64,000 bases of DNA. Source: Salinicoccus sesuvii. Its GTDB lineage: Bacteria; Bacillota; Bacilli; Staphylococcales; Salinicoccaceae. Below the pieces are notes generated by a model. That model was not told the DNA's origin and did not search any database. It saw nothing but the letters and a program-made list of their open reading frames with translations. The position numbers and the translations under genes are program-made. The stretch lies in the NCBI RefSeq assembly GCF_042648145.1, contig NZ_JBHRWV010000007.1, positions 546,245-610,244 on the forward strand, in the 5' to 3' direction. This document shows, piece after piece, positions 7,206 to 16,269 of the stretch (its first letter is position 1; each line of letters begins with the position of its first letter).

Positions 7206-8899
7206 TGACACTTGAAAAAGGAGAAGTAGGCGTCTTTGCCCTTGGGGGACTTGGAGAGATTGGCAAGAACACCTATTGTATCGAATATAAAGATGAAATC
7301 ATCATGATCGACGCAGGTATAAAGTTTCCAGATGATGAGCAACTTGGCATTGACTATGTCATCCCGGACTACACATACCTGAAAGAAAATAAAGAGCGTA
7401 TCAGTGCGCTCATCGTCACGCACGGGCACGAGGATCATATCGGCGGCATTCCATTTCTACTTAAAGAAATCAATGTACCGATCTACTCCGGCCCACTCGC
7501 GCTCGGTCTGATCCGCAACAAACTTGAGGAACACCACCTCTTACGCACAACGGAGCTCAATCCGGTGCAGGAAGATACAGTGCTCAAGTTTAAACATATG
7601 TCCATCGAGTTCTATCTAACGACTCACTCCATTCCGGAAGCGTACGGCGTTATTGTCCGTACACCGGAAGGGACTATCGTTCACACAGGTGACTTTAAAT
7701 TTGATTTTACTCCTGTAGGTGAACCTGCAAATATCGCAAAAATGGCGCGTCTTGGTGAAGAAGGCGTACTGTGTCTACTGTCTGATTCCACTAATGCGAC
7801 GGTACCGAACTTTACCATTAGTGAGAAGGAAGTTGGTCAGAATGTAGAGGATATCTTCAGAAAATGTACTGGACGAATCATTTTTGCAACGTTTGCTTCC
7901 AATATATATCGTGTCCAGCAGGCCATCGATGCTGCGATCAAACTTGATCGCAGGATATGCATCTTCGGTCGTAGCATGGAAAATAACATCAAGATCGGCC
8001 TCGAACTTGGTTATATCAAAGCGCCGCCTGAGACCTTCATCGAACCAAGAATGATTAATAGCATCGAGAAACATAAGGTCATGATGCTTTGTACAGGTTC
8101 ACAAGGTGAACCGATGGCTGCTCTATCAAGAATTGCCAACGGTACCCACCGCCAGATCAGCATCATCCCTGATGACACAGTCGTCTTCAGTTCTTCACCG
8201 ATTCCTGGTAATACTCTCAGCATCAATCGTACAATCAACGCATTGTACAAGGCCGGTGCAGATGTTATCCACGGTAAGTTGTCGAACATACACACTTCTG
8301 GCCATGGATCCCAAGAAGAACAGAAACTTATGCTCAGATTGATGCGTCCAAAGTATTTCATGCCGATACACGGCGAATACAGGATGCTCCATCTTCATAA
8401 AGAACTAGCAGTGAATACGGGCATGGATCCTGAAAATATCTTCCTGATGGAAATTGGCGATGTTCTAGCACTCAAAAAAGATAATGCACGACACAGTCAC
8501 CGTGTACCTGCAGGAACGGTATTTGTAGACGGTATCGGCATAGGAGATATCGGCAATATCGTTTTGCGAGATAGGAAAGACCTATCAGAGGAAGGACTTG
8601 CTATTGTTGTCGTTTCCATCGACTTCAATACAAAGACTTTACTGAGTGGTCCGGATATCATTTCACGTGGTTTCGTATACATGCGTGAATCCTATGGACT
8701 TATCCGTAGCGCAGAGAAGAAAATCAAAGGTGATGTCATTAATCTTCTTAACAGCAAAGAAAATGTAGAATGGTACCATGTGAAACAGCTCATCATCGAA
8801 GAGCTAAGCAATCACTTGTACCGCAAGACACACAGAAAACCGATGATCCTCCCAACAATAATGAGGGTAAATAGCGAAAGCCAACAAGAACAAGAATAA
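7205..8899 (+). CDS. rnjA: Ribonuclease J1
   Basis: This is a metallo-beta-lactamase/beta-CASP ribonuclease that acts as endonuclease and 5'-3' exonuclease in mRNA decay and rRNA processing. The zinc-site motif HGHEDHIGG is near residue 75, with further ligands in HTGDF and the beta-CASP region, and PIHGEYRMLH occurs near residue 385. The length of 564 residues is normal for RNase J1. It overlaps rpoY by one base and ends at a 22-bp perfect hairpin shared with the convergent gene. Confidence 0.97.
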   Translation: MTLEKGEVGVFALGGLGEIGKNTYCIEYKDEIIMIDAGIKFPDDEQLGIDYVIPDYTYLKENKERISALIVTHGHEDHIGGIPFLLKEINVPIYSGPLALGLIRNKLEEHHLLRTTELNPVQEDTVLKFKHMSIEFYLTTHSIPEAYGVIVRTPEGTIVHTGDFKFDFTPVGEPANIAKMARLGEEGVLCLLSDSTNATVPNFTISEKEVGQNVEDIFRKCTGRIIFATFASNIYRVQQAIDAAIKLDRRICIFGRSMENNIKIGLELGYIKAPPETFIEPRMINSIEKHKVMMLCTGSQGEPMAALSRIANGTHRQISIIPDDTVVFSSSPIPGNTLSINRTINALYKAGADVIHGKLSNIHTSGHGSQEEQKLMLRLMRPKYFMPIHGEYRMLHLHKELAVNTGMDPENIFLMEIGDVLALKKDNARHSHRVPAGTVFVDGIGIGDIGNIVLRDRKDLSEEGLAIVVVSIDFNTKTLLSGPDIISRGFVYMRESYGLIRSAEKKIKGDVINLLNSKENVEWYHVKQLIIEELSNHLYRKTHRKPMILPTIMRVNSESQQEQE

Positions 8900-8942
8900 A
8901 GAACTAAAAAACCAGGCCAATGGCCTGGTTTTTTAGTTCTTT
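8898..8942. terminator. Bidirectional terminator between rnjA and the RCK gene
   Basis: A 22-bp perfect inverted repeat with core ACCAGGCCA/TGGCCTGGT is flanked by A and T tracts. It starts in the rnjA stop codon region and contains the last codons and stop of the opposite gene, so the coding end of that gene is part of the stem. Confidence 0.95.
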
Positions 8943-9595
8943 ATTAATGATTTCTCAAAACGTGTCAAATCATCATCACTGCCGATAACAATTAGAATAT
9001 CATCCTCTTTTATATTAACTGTTGGATCTGGACTGACGATGATGTCGTTGCCTCGCTTGATGGCAATGACACTGACACCATACTCTGCACGTATATCAAG
9101 GTCTAGAAGGGAATTATTGGCCAGTTTTTCTTGAGCCATAATCTCAACAATCGAATGTTCATCCGACAATTCGAGATAGTCGAGCACTGAACTTGAAGCC
9201 AGTTTATGTGCAATACGACGACCCATATCTCGCTCAGGATGAATCACATAGTCCGCACCAATCTTCTCAAGAACCCTCGCGTGATAGTCATTCTGAGCTT
9301 TGACACTGACCTGCTTGACACCGAGGTCCTTGAGTAGCAGCGTTGTTAGTATACTGGACTGGATATTGTCACCAATTGCTACAATGACGTTATCAAAGTT
9401 ACCGAGTCCTAAATCCTTCAAAACCGTTTCCTCAGTCGTATCGCCAATGACGGCCTGGGTTGCGATATCTACATATTCGTTGACACGATTTTCATCTAAA
9501 TCAACTGCCAGTACATCCATTTCGAGTTCTATAAGCTCTTTAACAATACTGCCACCAAACCTGCCAAGCCCGATTACTGCATAATCCTTATTCAT
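8933..9595 (-). CDS. ktrC: Potassium uptake regulatory subunit (KtrA/KtrC type, RCK domains)
   Basis: This cytoplasmic ring-forming subunit gates a Ktr potassium channel. The RCK_N Rossmann fold begins with VIGLGRFGGS, the NAD(H)/ATP-binding glycine motif, and an acidic residue follows at the end of the second strand (AVDLDENR). A C-terminal RCK_C domain (about 135-220), known to bind c-di-AMP in the staphylococcal protein, completes it. The 220-residue length and the place between rnjA and cydB match S. aureus KtrC. No membrane subunit (KtrB/KtrD) is in the window. The stop codon lies inside the terminator shared with rnjA. Confidence 0.85.
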   Translation of the reverse strand: MNKDYAVIGLGRFGGSIVKELIELEMDVLAVDLDENRVNEYVDIATQAVIGDTTEETVLKDLGLGNFDNVIVAIGDNIQSSILTTLLLKDLGVKQVSVKAQNDYHARVLEKIGADYVIHPERDMGRRIAHKLASSSVLDYLELSDEHSIVEIMAQEKLANNSLLDLDIRAEYGVSVIAIKRGNDIIVSPDPTVNIKEDDILIVIGSDDDLTRFEKSLIKN

Positions 9596-9619
9596 ATAAT
9601 CACCAGTCCATCTTCAATG

Positions 9620-10645
9620 TTAGTACTTATTACTGCTCTTCCCTTTTACATATTCCTTGTCGAATAGGAATAGCCTCATCAGAAGGACAAGACTAGGAAT
9701 CAATAATAGTAAACCTAAAATGAACACAATTGTCAAACTGAAAGCCATGTTCTCATTTACAACAGCAGTATTGACTTCAATATACGGATATAGAATATAT
9801 GGAAGTTTGCTGATGCCATAGCCGAAGAAGGCGAAGGCAAACTGCAACATGATCATGATAAATGCAAGACCAAAGAAACGCTTACGCCAAATCAGAAATA
9901 CAGCCACTCCCATGCTCAAAAGACTCAAGCCAAACATGTACCAGTAATCTTGGGCACGTTGGAAGTGTTCAAAATTATGTTCCCTAAGACCTAGGAAAAC
10001 AAACTGCGTGATGACCAGCATCGGTAACGTCCAGATCAAGAACCATTTACGTACTAGTTCAAGTGCCTGATTATCCTCTGCACGAGCGGCGTAGAATGTC
10101 AGGAAGCCACTAGATACGTAGAGAACTGTAATGATTGCTAGAAAGACAACCGACCAGCCATAAGTGCTAAAGAGAAGCGCTTCAAGCTGAAGTTGGATGC
10201 CGCTTTCTCCATCGACAATATAGCCACCTTCTGAGATGACAAGAGCAATGGATAATGCAGCTGGTATCAATAGTCCGGTTACTCCGTAGAGGAATGTCCA
10301 AGAAATCTTCGGAACCTTATTGTACGAGTTAAACGCGTAGTATGCACCTCGAATGGCAAGCAGAATAAGAGCAATGCTTGCTGGAATGAGCAGCGCGGTC
10401 CCGTAATAGTAAGCTGTATCGGGATAAAATCCGATAATGCCAACAAAGAAGAAAACAAAGAAGACATTTGTCACTTCCCAAACAGGATTCAAATAACGTT
10501 GTATAATCGGACTAATTATATTATCGTCACCGCTAATCTTTGAATAGAAATTGAAGAAACCGGCACCGAAATCAATCGATGCCACAATAATATATCCATA
10601 AAGGAATGTCCACAACACGGTGATTCCAATTAGCTCATAGTTCAC
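9620..10645 (-). CDS. cydB: Cytochrome bd quinol oxidase subunit II
   Basis: The 341-residue membrane protein has about nine hydrophobic segments and the subunit II start ITVLWTFLYGYIIVASIDFG. It pairs with CydA to form the cytochrome bd oxidase that reduces oxygen to water without pumping protons. It overlaps cydA by four bases (ATGA type), indicating coupling. No cydCD genes are adjacent, unlike in Bacillus. Confidence 0.94.
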   Translation of the reverse strand: MNYELIGITVLWTFLYGYIIVASIDFGAGFFNFYSKISGDDNIISPIIQRYLNPVWEVTNVFFVFFFVGIIGFYPDTAYYYGTALLIPASIALILLAIRGAYYAFNSYNKVPKISWTFLYGVTGLLIPAALSIALVISEGGYIVDGESGIQLQLEALLFSTYGWSVVFLAIITVLYVSSGFLTFYAARAEDNQALELVRKWFLIWTLPMLVITQFVFLGLREHNFEHFQRAQDYWYMFGLSLLSMGVAVFLIWRKRFFGLAFIMIMLQFAFAFFGYGISKLPYILYPYIEVNTAVVNENMAFSLTIVFILGLLLLIPSLVLLMRLFLFDKEYVKGKSSNKY

Positions 10646-12003
10646 GGTAGTAGACCTCCTCTATCTCTATCCTTCTCTCCATAGATTTCAACATGATCCG
10701 AATGTACACTCTTGTTTTGGAACATTTTAAGCAGCACATATATACATGTTGCTCCGAGTACAATATACAGTAGGACGAATGCGACCAAAGTGACACCAAG
10801 TCCCTCTGCGTTCGTCACAGCTTCAGATACGCGCATATATCCTCTTAATATCCATGGCTGACGGCCCATCTCTGCTAAGAACCAGCCAGATTCAATGGCA
10901 GCCATTGAGAGCGGACCTGTTAATATATAGACATAGAGAAGTGCAGGATGATGTTCGTCGAATCTAGTGAACTTCGCTATATGGTATATGACCGCCACAC
11001 TTAGACCGAACATACCGAAAAACACCATTGTATCAAAGAAGTAGTGTATTATCAGCGGCGGCTGTTCATCTTCAGGTATATCATTCAATCCAGTAACTTC
11101 GGTATCAAAAGAGTTACCCGCAAGGAAACTAAGTGCACTTGGTACTCTTAGTGCATAGCTCACTTCTTGGGTTTCTTCATCGAGGATACCAAAGAGTATT
11201 AGATCAGCGTTATCCTCGGTTTCAAAGTGCCACTCCATTGCAGCCAATTTTTCAGGTTGGTTTTCGTGGAGGAACTTTGCAGAAAGGTCACCAGCGAGAG
11301 CACTCATTGCAGCCGCAATAAAGCCAATCACCATCATGACTCTGAGAGCCTTCTTATGATACTCACGATCCTCTTTATACTTCGCACGAAGCAGCTTGTA
11401 TGCAGCAATTGACGCAATAATGAAAGCTGCTGTCGTATACGCTGTTACGACTACGTGAAATATCCTAACGTAACTGGATGGATTAAACATCGCTGCCAAC
11501 GGATCAACGTTCACGAAGACATCTTCTACGAGATCAAAACCTGCTGGTGTGTTCATAAAGGAGTTAACAGTAGTGATAAATACAGCAGATAGCGTAGAAC
11601 CCACCACAATTGGGATGTTTAAAAGCCAGTGGTGCCAAGGGTTTTTGAATCGATCCCACGTATATAGAAAGATTCCAAGGAATATTGCTTCAAAGAAAAA
11701 TGCGAATGTTTCCATGAATAGTGGCAGAGCTATGATCTGTCCTCCGAATCTCATGAAATCCGGCCATACAAGAGAGAGTTGTAGACCGATTATTGTACCG
11801 GTTACAACACCTACTGCTACGGTTACCGTATAGCCTTTAGCTATCCTGCGCGCCATAGTCAAGTACCTTTCATCTTTCTTACGCAGACCTAGAAACTCTA
11901 AGATCATAAAGACGAGTGGCATACCGACACCTATTGTTGCAAAGATAATATGAAATCCAAGAGTCGATGCAGTGAGCAACCGACCAATGATCACATCATC
12001 CAT
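10642..12003 (-). CDS. cydA: Cytochrome bd quinol oxidase subunit I
   Basis: CydA carries the three haems and the quinol site. The first helix holds the haem ligand His18 (TLGFHIIFATIG), and GRQPWILRGYMRV near residue 390 is the usual conserved loop ahead of the last helix. The length of 453 residues indicates the short Q-loop form of Firmicutes. A Rex-like operator lies 80 bases upstream, fitting induction when NADH rises at low oxygen. Confidence 0.95.
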   Translation of the reverse strand: MDDVIIGRLLTASTLGFHIIFATIGVGMPLVFMILEFLGLRKKDERYLTMARRIAKGYTVTVAVGVVTGTIIGLQLSLVWPDFMRFGGQIIALPLFMETFAFFFEAIFLGIFLYTWDRFKNPWHHWLLNIPIVVGSTLSAVFITTVNSFMNTPAGFDLVEDVFVNVDPLAAMFNPSSYVRIFHVVVTAYTTAAFIIASIAAYKLLRAKYKEDREYHKKALRVMMVIGFIAAAMSALAGDLSAKFLHENQPEKLAAMEWHFETEDNADLILFGILDEETQEVSYALRVPSALSFLAGNSFDTEVTGLNDIPEDEQPPLIIHYFFDTMVFFGMFGLSVAVIYHIAKFTRFDEHHPALLYVYILTGPLSMAAIESGWFLAEMGRQPWILRGYMRVSEAVTNAEGLGVTLVAFVLLYIVLGATCIYVLLKMFQNKSVHSDHVEIYGEKDRDRGGLLP

Positions 12004-12083
12004 TCAATCACCTCTTCTAAATGAATTCTGCCCCACAAAAACTTTTATTTGCGGAGCCTACATCCATCTGTATTTTTGATAAT

Positions 12084-12101
12084 TTGTGAAATAATTATCA
12101 T
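12084..12101 (-). promoter_or_regulatory. Rex-like operator upstream of cydA
   Basis: TTGTGAA-ATAA-TTATCAT matches the Rex consensus TTGTGAA-N4-TTCACAA at 11 of 14 defined positions, with a perfect left arm. On the minus strand it overlaps a -10-like TATGAT. cydABCD is a known Rex target in Bacillus. Confidence 0.6.
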
Positions 12102-12154
12102 ATCGTTCTATCATTCTAACCTATTTTGCCCTAAATTACAAAGAATTAAACCGG

Positions 12155-13441
12155 CTATTTATGCTCTTTTACTTTGAGGTGAAAGACAAGACCGATGAGG
12201 ATCATGATAAGCAAACTCGTAATTGCCAAGCGGGAAGCGATCACACCATAATTGGCAAGAGCTAGGGTGATTGAACCATAAATAAAGGGTCCGACAATAG
12301 CACTCATCTTGGCACTAAAGGCAAACAGTCCAAAGAACTGGCCTTCTTTTCCTTCAGGAGCCAATTCTATAATCATCGTTCTGCTGACTACCCAAGTAGA
12401 GCCCATTGCGATTCCAAAAAGTGCAGCGGCAATCCAGAATGTCCACATTGGTAGGGGTAGCGCCGCAATCGCAACAGCCACTGCCAAGAGCAGTGCCACA
12501 AAAGTAAATGTCTTCTTGGAACCGACATTCCTATTTATAAAGCTGAATATTATGGCCCCGATGATGCTAAATAGCGTTGCTACCATAAAGACAACCAGAA
12601 AAATCCCGGGTTCAAAGCCGACGACTGTTGTCGCATAAGGCTGCATCATGGCGATTGCTGTTGCTAGTGCATCATTGATGAAGAAATATGCAATCATAAA
12701 ATAGAAAATGGAAGCATGTAACCGTGCTTCTAAGAATGTTTGGTAGATATCTTTATAACCTTTCAGAAAATGCTGTTTAGGCTTTGTTTCTTGAGGTTTG
12801 TCCTTATTTATGAAGAAAAGCGGCAGTGAGAAGAGAAGGAAAAAAATACCCGATAACCAGAAAGTATGATGGACGGCTCGATCTCCAATTAATAGTAGTA
12901 CTGAAAATATGCCAAAAAGTGTGCCCATATATCCAAGTGCCACGCCATACCCAGAAATCAGTGGGATTTCTCTTTTATTACCGAGTCCAGAAAGCATTGC
13001 ATCGTAAAAAACATTACTGGAATTGTATGCAAACTTTGCAAAAACAAACAAAAGCACTGCTAACACAAATCCGTTCGGTAGACCAAACCACTGGGCATTA
13101 TCCATGCCGCCAAATATGCCCATACCAATAGCTGCAGTGACACACAGTAATGTAAAGATGACGACATACTTCTTTCGCTTGCCGGTCCGATCCATTGTCA
13201 CACCATAAAGTGGCGCAAAAGCGACGAGCAAAATAGCAGCCATTGCATTGGCATACGCAATAATTGTCGAAGCAATCTGTTCAAGTCTTGGATTTGTCCC
13301 TACAGTTTCTGTAATATATTGTGGAAAAAACAATGTAACGATATTGGCACTAAAAATAGTGTTCGCAAAATCGTAGAGTCCAAAAGCAAGAATTGGCACG
13401 GTGAGGTAAAGTTCAATCGGTCTGCGTGTAGTCTGATTCAT
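12155..13441 (-). CDS. MFS transporter, UMF1-like family
   Basis: The product (428 residues) has about twelve membrane segments and begins PIELYLTVPILAFGLYDFANTIFSAN, a start typical of the UMF1/Atg22-like branch of the major facilitator superfamily. The substrate is unknown. The ATG at 13441 is preferred: it follows AGAGAGGAA by 6 bases, while the longer in-frame start would add a Cys/His-rich 22-residue leader with no ribosome binding site. It is downstream of ptsI, separated by a terminator, and so is its own unit. Confidence 0.85.
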   Translation of the reverse strand: MNQTTRRPIELYLTVPILAFGLYDFANTIFSANIVTLFFPQYITETVGTNPRLEQIASTIIAYANAMAAILLVAFAPLYGVTMDRTGKRKKYVVIFTLLCVTAAIGMGIFGGMDNAQWFGLPNGFVLAVLLFVFAKFAYNSSNVFYDAMLSGLGNKREIPLISGYGVALGYMGTLFGIFSVLLLIGDRAVHHTFWLSGIFFLLFSLPLFFINKDKPQETKPKQHFLKGYKDIYQTFLEARLHASIFYFMIAYFFINDALATAIAMMQPYATTVVGFEPGIFLVVFMVATLFSIIGAIIFSFINRNVGSKKTFTFVALLLAVAVAIAALPLPMWTFWIAAALFGIAMGSTWVVSRTMIIELAPEGKEGQFFGLFAFSAKMSAIVGPFIYGSITLALANYGVIASRLAITSLLIMILIGLVFHLKVKEHK

Positions 13442-13485
13442 CGATAATTCCTCTCTGCTCTTTTTACAGTCATTATAACAAGAAA

Positions 13486-13514
13486 AACACGTATGGTGGT
13501 GTACCATACGTGTT
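13486..13514 (-). terminator. Terminator of ptsHI
   Basis: AACACGTATGG (13486-13496) pairs with CCATACGTGTT (13504-13514) over a 7-base loop. On the minus strand the hairpin is followed by TTTCTTG. It lies 6 bases past the ptsI stop. Confidence 0.85.
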
Positions 13515-13519
13515 CAAAA

Positions 13520-15247
13520 TTATGCTCTTTGGGTATATTCCTCTACAAGTGCGAGGACTTCTTCAGTGCTACTACACTCAACGGCAGCCTGCGCTAGACG
13601 TTCCGTATCGGTCTTTTTAAGTCCAGATATCTGTCTGCGTGCCTTTAAGATAGAAGACGCACTCATGGAGAATTCATCGAGGCCAAGACCAACAAGCAAC
13701 GGTACTGCTTGCTCATCTCCAGCCATTTCTCCACACATGCCAGCCCATTTACCCTCTTTATGCGCTGCATCTATAACCATTTTGATGAGTCTGAGCAATG
13801 CTGGGTGGTGTGGCTGATAGAGATAGCTAACAGATTCGTTCATGCGGTCTGCAGCCATTGTATACTGGATTAGATCATTTGTGCCGATTGAGAAGAAGTC
13901 AACGACTTTCGCAAACTGGTCTGCAATGATCGCAGCCGAAGGAATTTCAATCATGATACCAACTTCAATATCTTCCTTGACCTTCTCGCCTTCATCAACA
14001 AGATTGTCTTTCTCTTCAATGAGCATTGCTTTCGCACGATTGAATTCGTCGATTGTCGCAATCATTGGGAACATGATCTTCAGATTGCCATGTTGTCCTG
14101 CACGAAGCAAGGCACGTAGTTGTGTTCTGAAAAGCTCCTCATTATCCAAAGCCATACGGATTGCGCGATAGCCGAGGAAAGGATTCATTTCTTTAGGAAG
14201 ATCGAGATAAGGTAGTTCCTTATCGCCACCGATATCGATTGTGCGTACGACAACCGGTTTTTCACCCATGTCCTTTAGAACTTTTTTGTAGGCCTCGTAC
14301 TGCTCATCCTCTGTAGGTAGTTCGTTTCTACCCATGTAAAGGAATTCTGTACGATAAAGTCCGATGCCTTCTGCACCGTTCGACTTAACGCCATCGAGAT
14401 CGTCCGGTGTACCAATGTTGGCAGCAAGCTCGACAGCTGTACCATCCATTGTTTTGCTCGGTTCATCCACAAGCTTCTGAAGTTCTGCTTTTTCTTCCTG
14501 AACTTTCGCTTCTTTATCCTTATAGACGAGAACTTCCTCTTCTGTAGGATTAACGATAACTTCGCCCGCGCTACCGTCGACGATGATATGATCGCCAACG
14601 TTTGCCAGCGCCGTAATCTCCTTCGTACCAACAACTGCCGGTATTTCAAGAGAGCGCGACATGATTGCTGAGTGTGAAGTACGTCCACCAACGTTCGTTA
14701 CAAAGCCTTTGACAAAATTTTTATCAAGCTGTGCTGTATCTGAAGGTGTCAGATCTTCTGCCACTATGACAACCGGTGTATCAATCTTACTCGGGTCAGG
14801 CAGTTCTTTACCAAGCATGTGTGCAAGTACACGCTTTGAAACATCCTTGATATCTGCTGCGCGTTCTTTCATATACTCGTTGTCCATATTTTCAAAAATG
14901 GCAACGAATTGGTCTCTCGTTTCCAGAAGTGCCTGAGGCGCACTCTTCTGGTCATTGCGGATGTGGGACTCAATCGGGCCCAAGAACTCTGGATCATCAA
15001 GCACAAGTAGATGTGCATCGAAGATAGCAGCATGCTCAGGACCTACGGATTCCTCCGCGTGATTTCTGATTTTCGTGATTTCCACTTTGGATTGGTTGAA
15101 AGCAGCCTTGAAACGCTCAACTTCAGCCTCTTCCTGACCGGCGTCGATAGTTTTATTGTCAAAAGACAAATCCGGCTCTTCCAGAGAATAGACGGGTGCA
15201 ATCGCTACACCGTCACTCGCACCAATCCCCTTTAGAATATTCGACAT
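13520..15247 (-). CDS. ptsI: PTS enzyme I (phosphoenolpyruvate-protein phosphotransferase)
   Basis: Enzyme I takes phosphate from PEP and passes it to HPr. The 575-residue product has the phosphohistidine motif GGRTSHSAIMSRS near residue 190 and the PEP-binding TIM-barrel domain with MFPMIAT and SIGTNDLIQY motifs. Its ATG overlaps the ptsH stop by one base. Together the pair feeds all PTS sugar permeases, and HPr also feeds CcpA control, consistent with the cre-like site elsewhere in this window. Confidence 0.97.
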   Translation of the reverse strand: MSNILKGIGASDGVAIAPVYSLEEPDLSFDNKTIDAGQEEAEVERFKAAFNQSKVEITKIRNHAEESVGPEHAAIFDAHLLVLDDPEFLGPIESHIRNDQKSAPQALLETRDQFVAIFENMDNEYMKERAADIKDVSKRVLAHMLGKELPDPSKIDTPVVIVAEDLTPSDTAQLDKNFVKGFVTNVGGRTSHSAIMSRSLEIPAVVGTKEITALANVGDHIIVDGSAGEVIVNPTEEEVLVYKDKEAKVQEEKAELQKLVDEPSKTMDGTAVELAANIGTPDDLDGVKSNGAEGIGLYRTEFLYMGRNELPTEDEQYEAYKKVLKDMGEKPVVVRTIDIGGDKELPYLDLPKEMNPFLGYRAIRMALDNEELFRTQLRALLRAGQHGNLKIMFPMIATIDEFNRAKAMLIEEKDNLVDEGEKVKEDIEVGIMIEIPSAAIIADQFAKVVDFFSIGTNDLIQYTMAADRMNESVSYLYQPHHPALLRLIKMVIDAAHKEGKWAGMCGEMAGDEQAVPLLVGLGLDEFSMSASSILKARRQISGLKKTDTERLAQAAVECSSTEEVLALVEEYTQRA

Positions 15248-15513
15248 TAGTCAGTCAATCCCTCTTTGGAAAGTGTTTCAGTAATCGCTTCGATAGCCTC
15301 AGTTTCATCTTTGCCTTCAGCGTAGACTGTTACTTCAGAGTCCTTGCCTACACCAAGGGACATAACACCCATGATAGACTTCAGGTTTACTTTCTTGCTG
15401 TTGTATTCCAACTGGATATCAGCGTCGTATTTTGATGCTGTCTGTACGAGTATAGTTGCTGGTCTTGCGTGAATTCCTGTTTCGTCTGTAATGAGATAAG
15501 ATTTTTGTTCCAT
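15247..15513 (-). CDS. ptsH: HPr phosphocarrier protein
   Basis: The 88-residue HPr carries both regulatory sites: His15 in TGIHARPA, phosphorylated by enzyme I, and Ser46 in LKSIMGVMSLG, phosphorylated by HPr kinase for carbon catabolite repression. Seryl-phosphorylated HPr is the CcpA co-repressor. It is the first gene of ptsHI; a GGAGAC ribosome binding site lies upstream, and an extended -10 promoter lies about 60 bases ahead. Confidence 0.97.
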   Translation of the reverse strand: MEQKSYLITDETGIHARPATILVQTASKYDADIQLEYNSKKVNLKSIMGVMSLGVGKDSEVTVYAEGKDETEAIEAITETLSKEGLTD

Positions 15514-15573
15514 TGCGTTGGTCTCCTTTAGAATGCGTTATAAGATTACATGATAGCACACATGTTTAGCAAC

Positions 15574-15582
15574 ATTATACCA
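15574..15582 (-). promoter_or_regulatory. Extended -10 promoter of ptsHI
   Basis: On the minus strand the sequence reads TGGTATAAT, an extended -10 element. The -35 region 17-18 bases upstream is poor, as is common for extended -10 promoters. Start of transcription would be about 55 bases before ptsH. Confidence 0.55.
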
Positions 15583-15694
15583 CGTATGCCAATGATATTC
15601 TAATATACCACCACTAAACCTAGCGTAAACTTTTTCACCATCTGATCCCTCTCGGATACATTTTACTCTGCGATATGGAGGGATCGAAAAAATA

Positions 15695-15730
15695 TCCCCT
15701 TTTAGATGAAGATACTTTCCTAAGAGGGGA
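15695..15730 (-). terminator. Terminator of the DUF697-like gene
   Basis: TCCCCTTTTAG (15695-15705) pairs with CTAAGAGGGGA (15720-15730), with one mismatch and a 14-base loop. On the minus strand the stem is followed by TATTTTTTC. A further dyad, GATCCCTC/GAGGGATC (15644-15685), lies beyond it and is unexplained. Confidence 0.7.
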
Positions 15731-15738
15731 CTACTCGA

Positions 15739-16191
15739 TTATACAGTTTGGTTTCTGGCTGCTTTTGCACATTTGTCTACATAATCGTGACCGAGCTTCT
15801 TCATCAACATGTAGCTGACGCCTGCTCCGAGTGCGTTGGTGGCCAGTGGTACGGCACCAAATCTAGCCAGCTTGGAGTTTTTTGCAGCTCGTTTGAATAG
15901 AACTTTCGAAGCATTGCGCCCGACAAATTCACTGGCCATGCTCGTCCCCATTACGAGGACTCTGTTCATTAGATCATCAGAGAGTTCATTTACTTGCTTG
16001 TGATCAAGCTCGAAAATCTCCTCAGCCTCATTCTTAATGTCCTTCATGAGCTTTACGTCTGTACCAATATCGAGTAATGGAATCGGAAGTATCGCAGCAA
16101 CTGAGGAGTAGAGTGCCTTCTTGTTGACCATTTCCCTTGCTTCTTGTTCTTTGATTTGTATCTCATTTTCAGTGAGTGGTTGACTACCCAT
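15739..16191 (-). CDS. DUF697/YcjF-like small membrane protein
   Basis: The product of 150 residues has two modest hydrophobic stretches: SSVAAILPIPLLDIGTDVKL near residue 30 and a C-terminal FGAVPLATNALGAGVSYMLM. The first resembles the core of DUF697 proteins. The start at 16191 lies 8 bases after AAAGGGG. It stands alone between ptsH and the methyltransferase gene with its own terminator. Function is unknown; DUF697 proteins occur at membranes, sometimes with GTPase partners, none of which is adjacent. Confidence 0.55.
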   Translation of the reverse strand: MGSQPLTENEIQIKEQEAREMVNKKALYSSVAAILPIPLLDIGTDVKLMKDIKNEAEEIFELDHKQVNELSDDLMNRVLVMGTSMASEFVGRNASKVLFKRAAKNSKLARFGAVPLATNALGAGVSYMLMKKLGHDYVDKCAKAARNQTV

Positions 16192-16269
16192 TGTCAAAAC
16201 CCCTTTATATTTTAATTTGAGTATTGTCGTTTGAGTATACCCTCTCTGCTTCTATAGTAATCAAGACCC

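Noticed and set aside
12083..12104. Fur or PerR box upstream of cydA
   Set aside because: Match to the Fur/PerR cores is poor, while the left Rex arm is perfect.
15644..15685. GATCCCTC/GAGGGATC dyad as a second terminator before ptsH
   Set aside because: The loop is long (26 bases) and no T-run follows on either strand; only the first hairpin fits a terminator.
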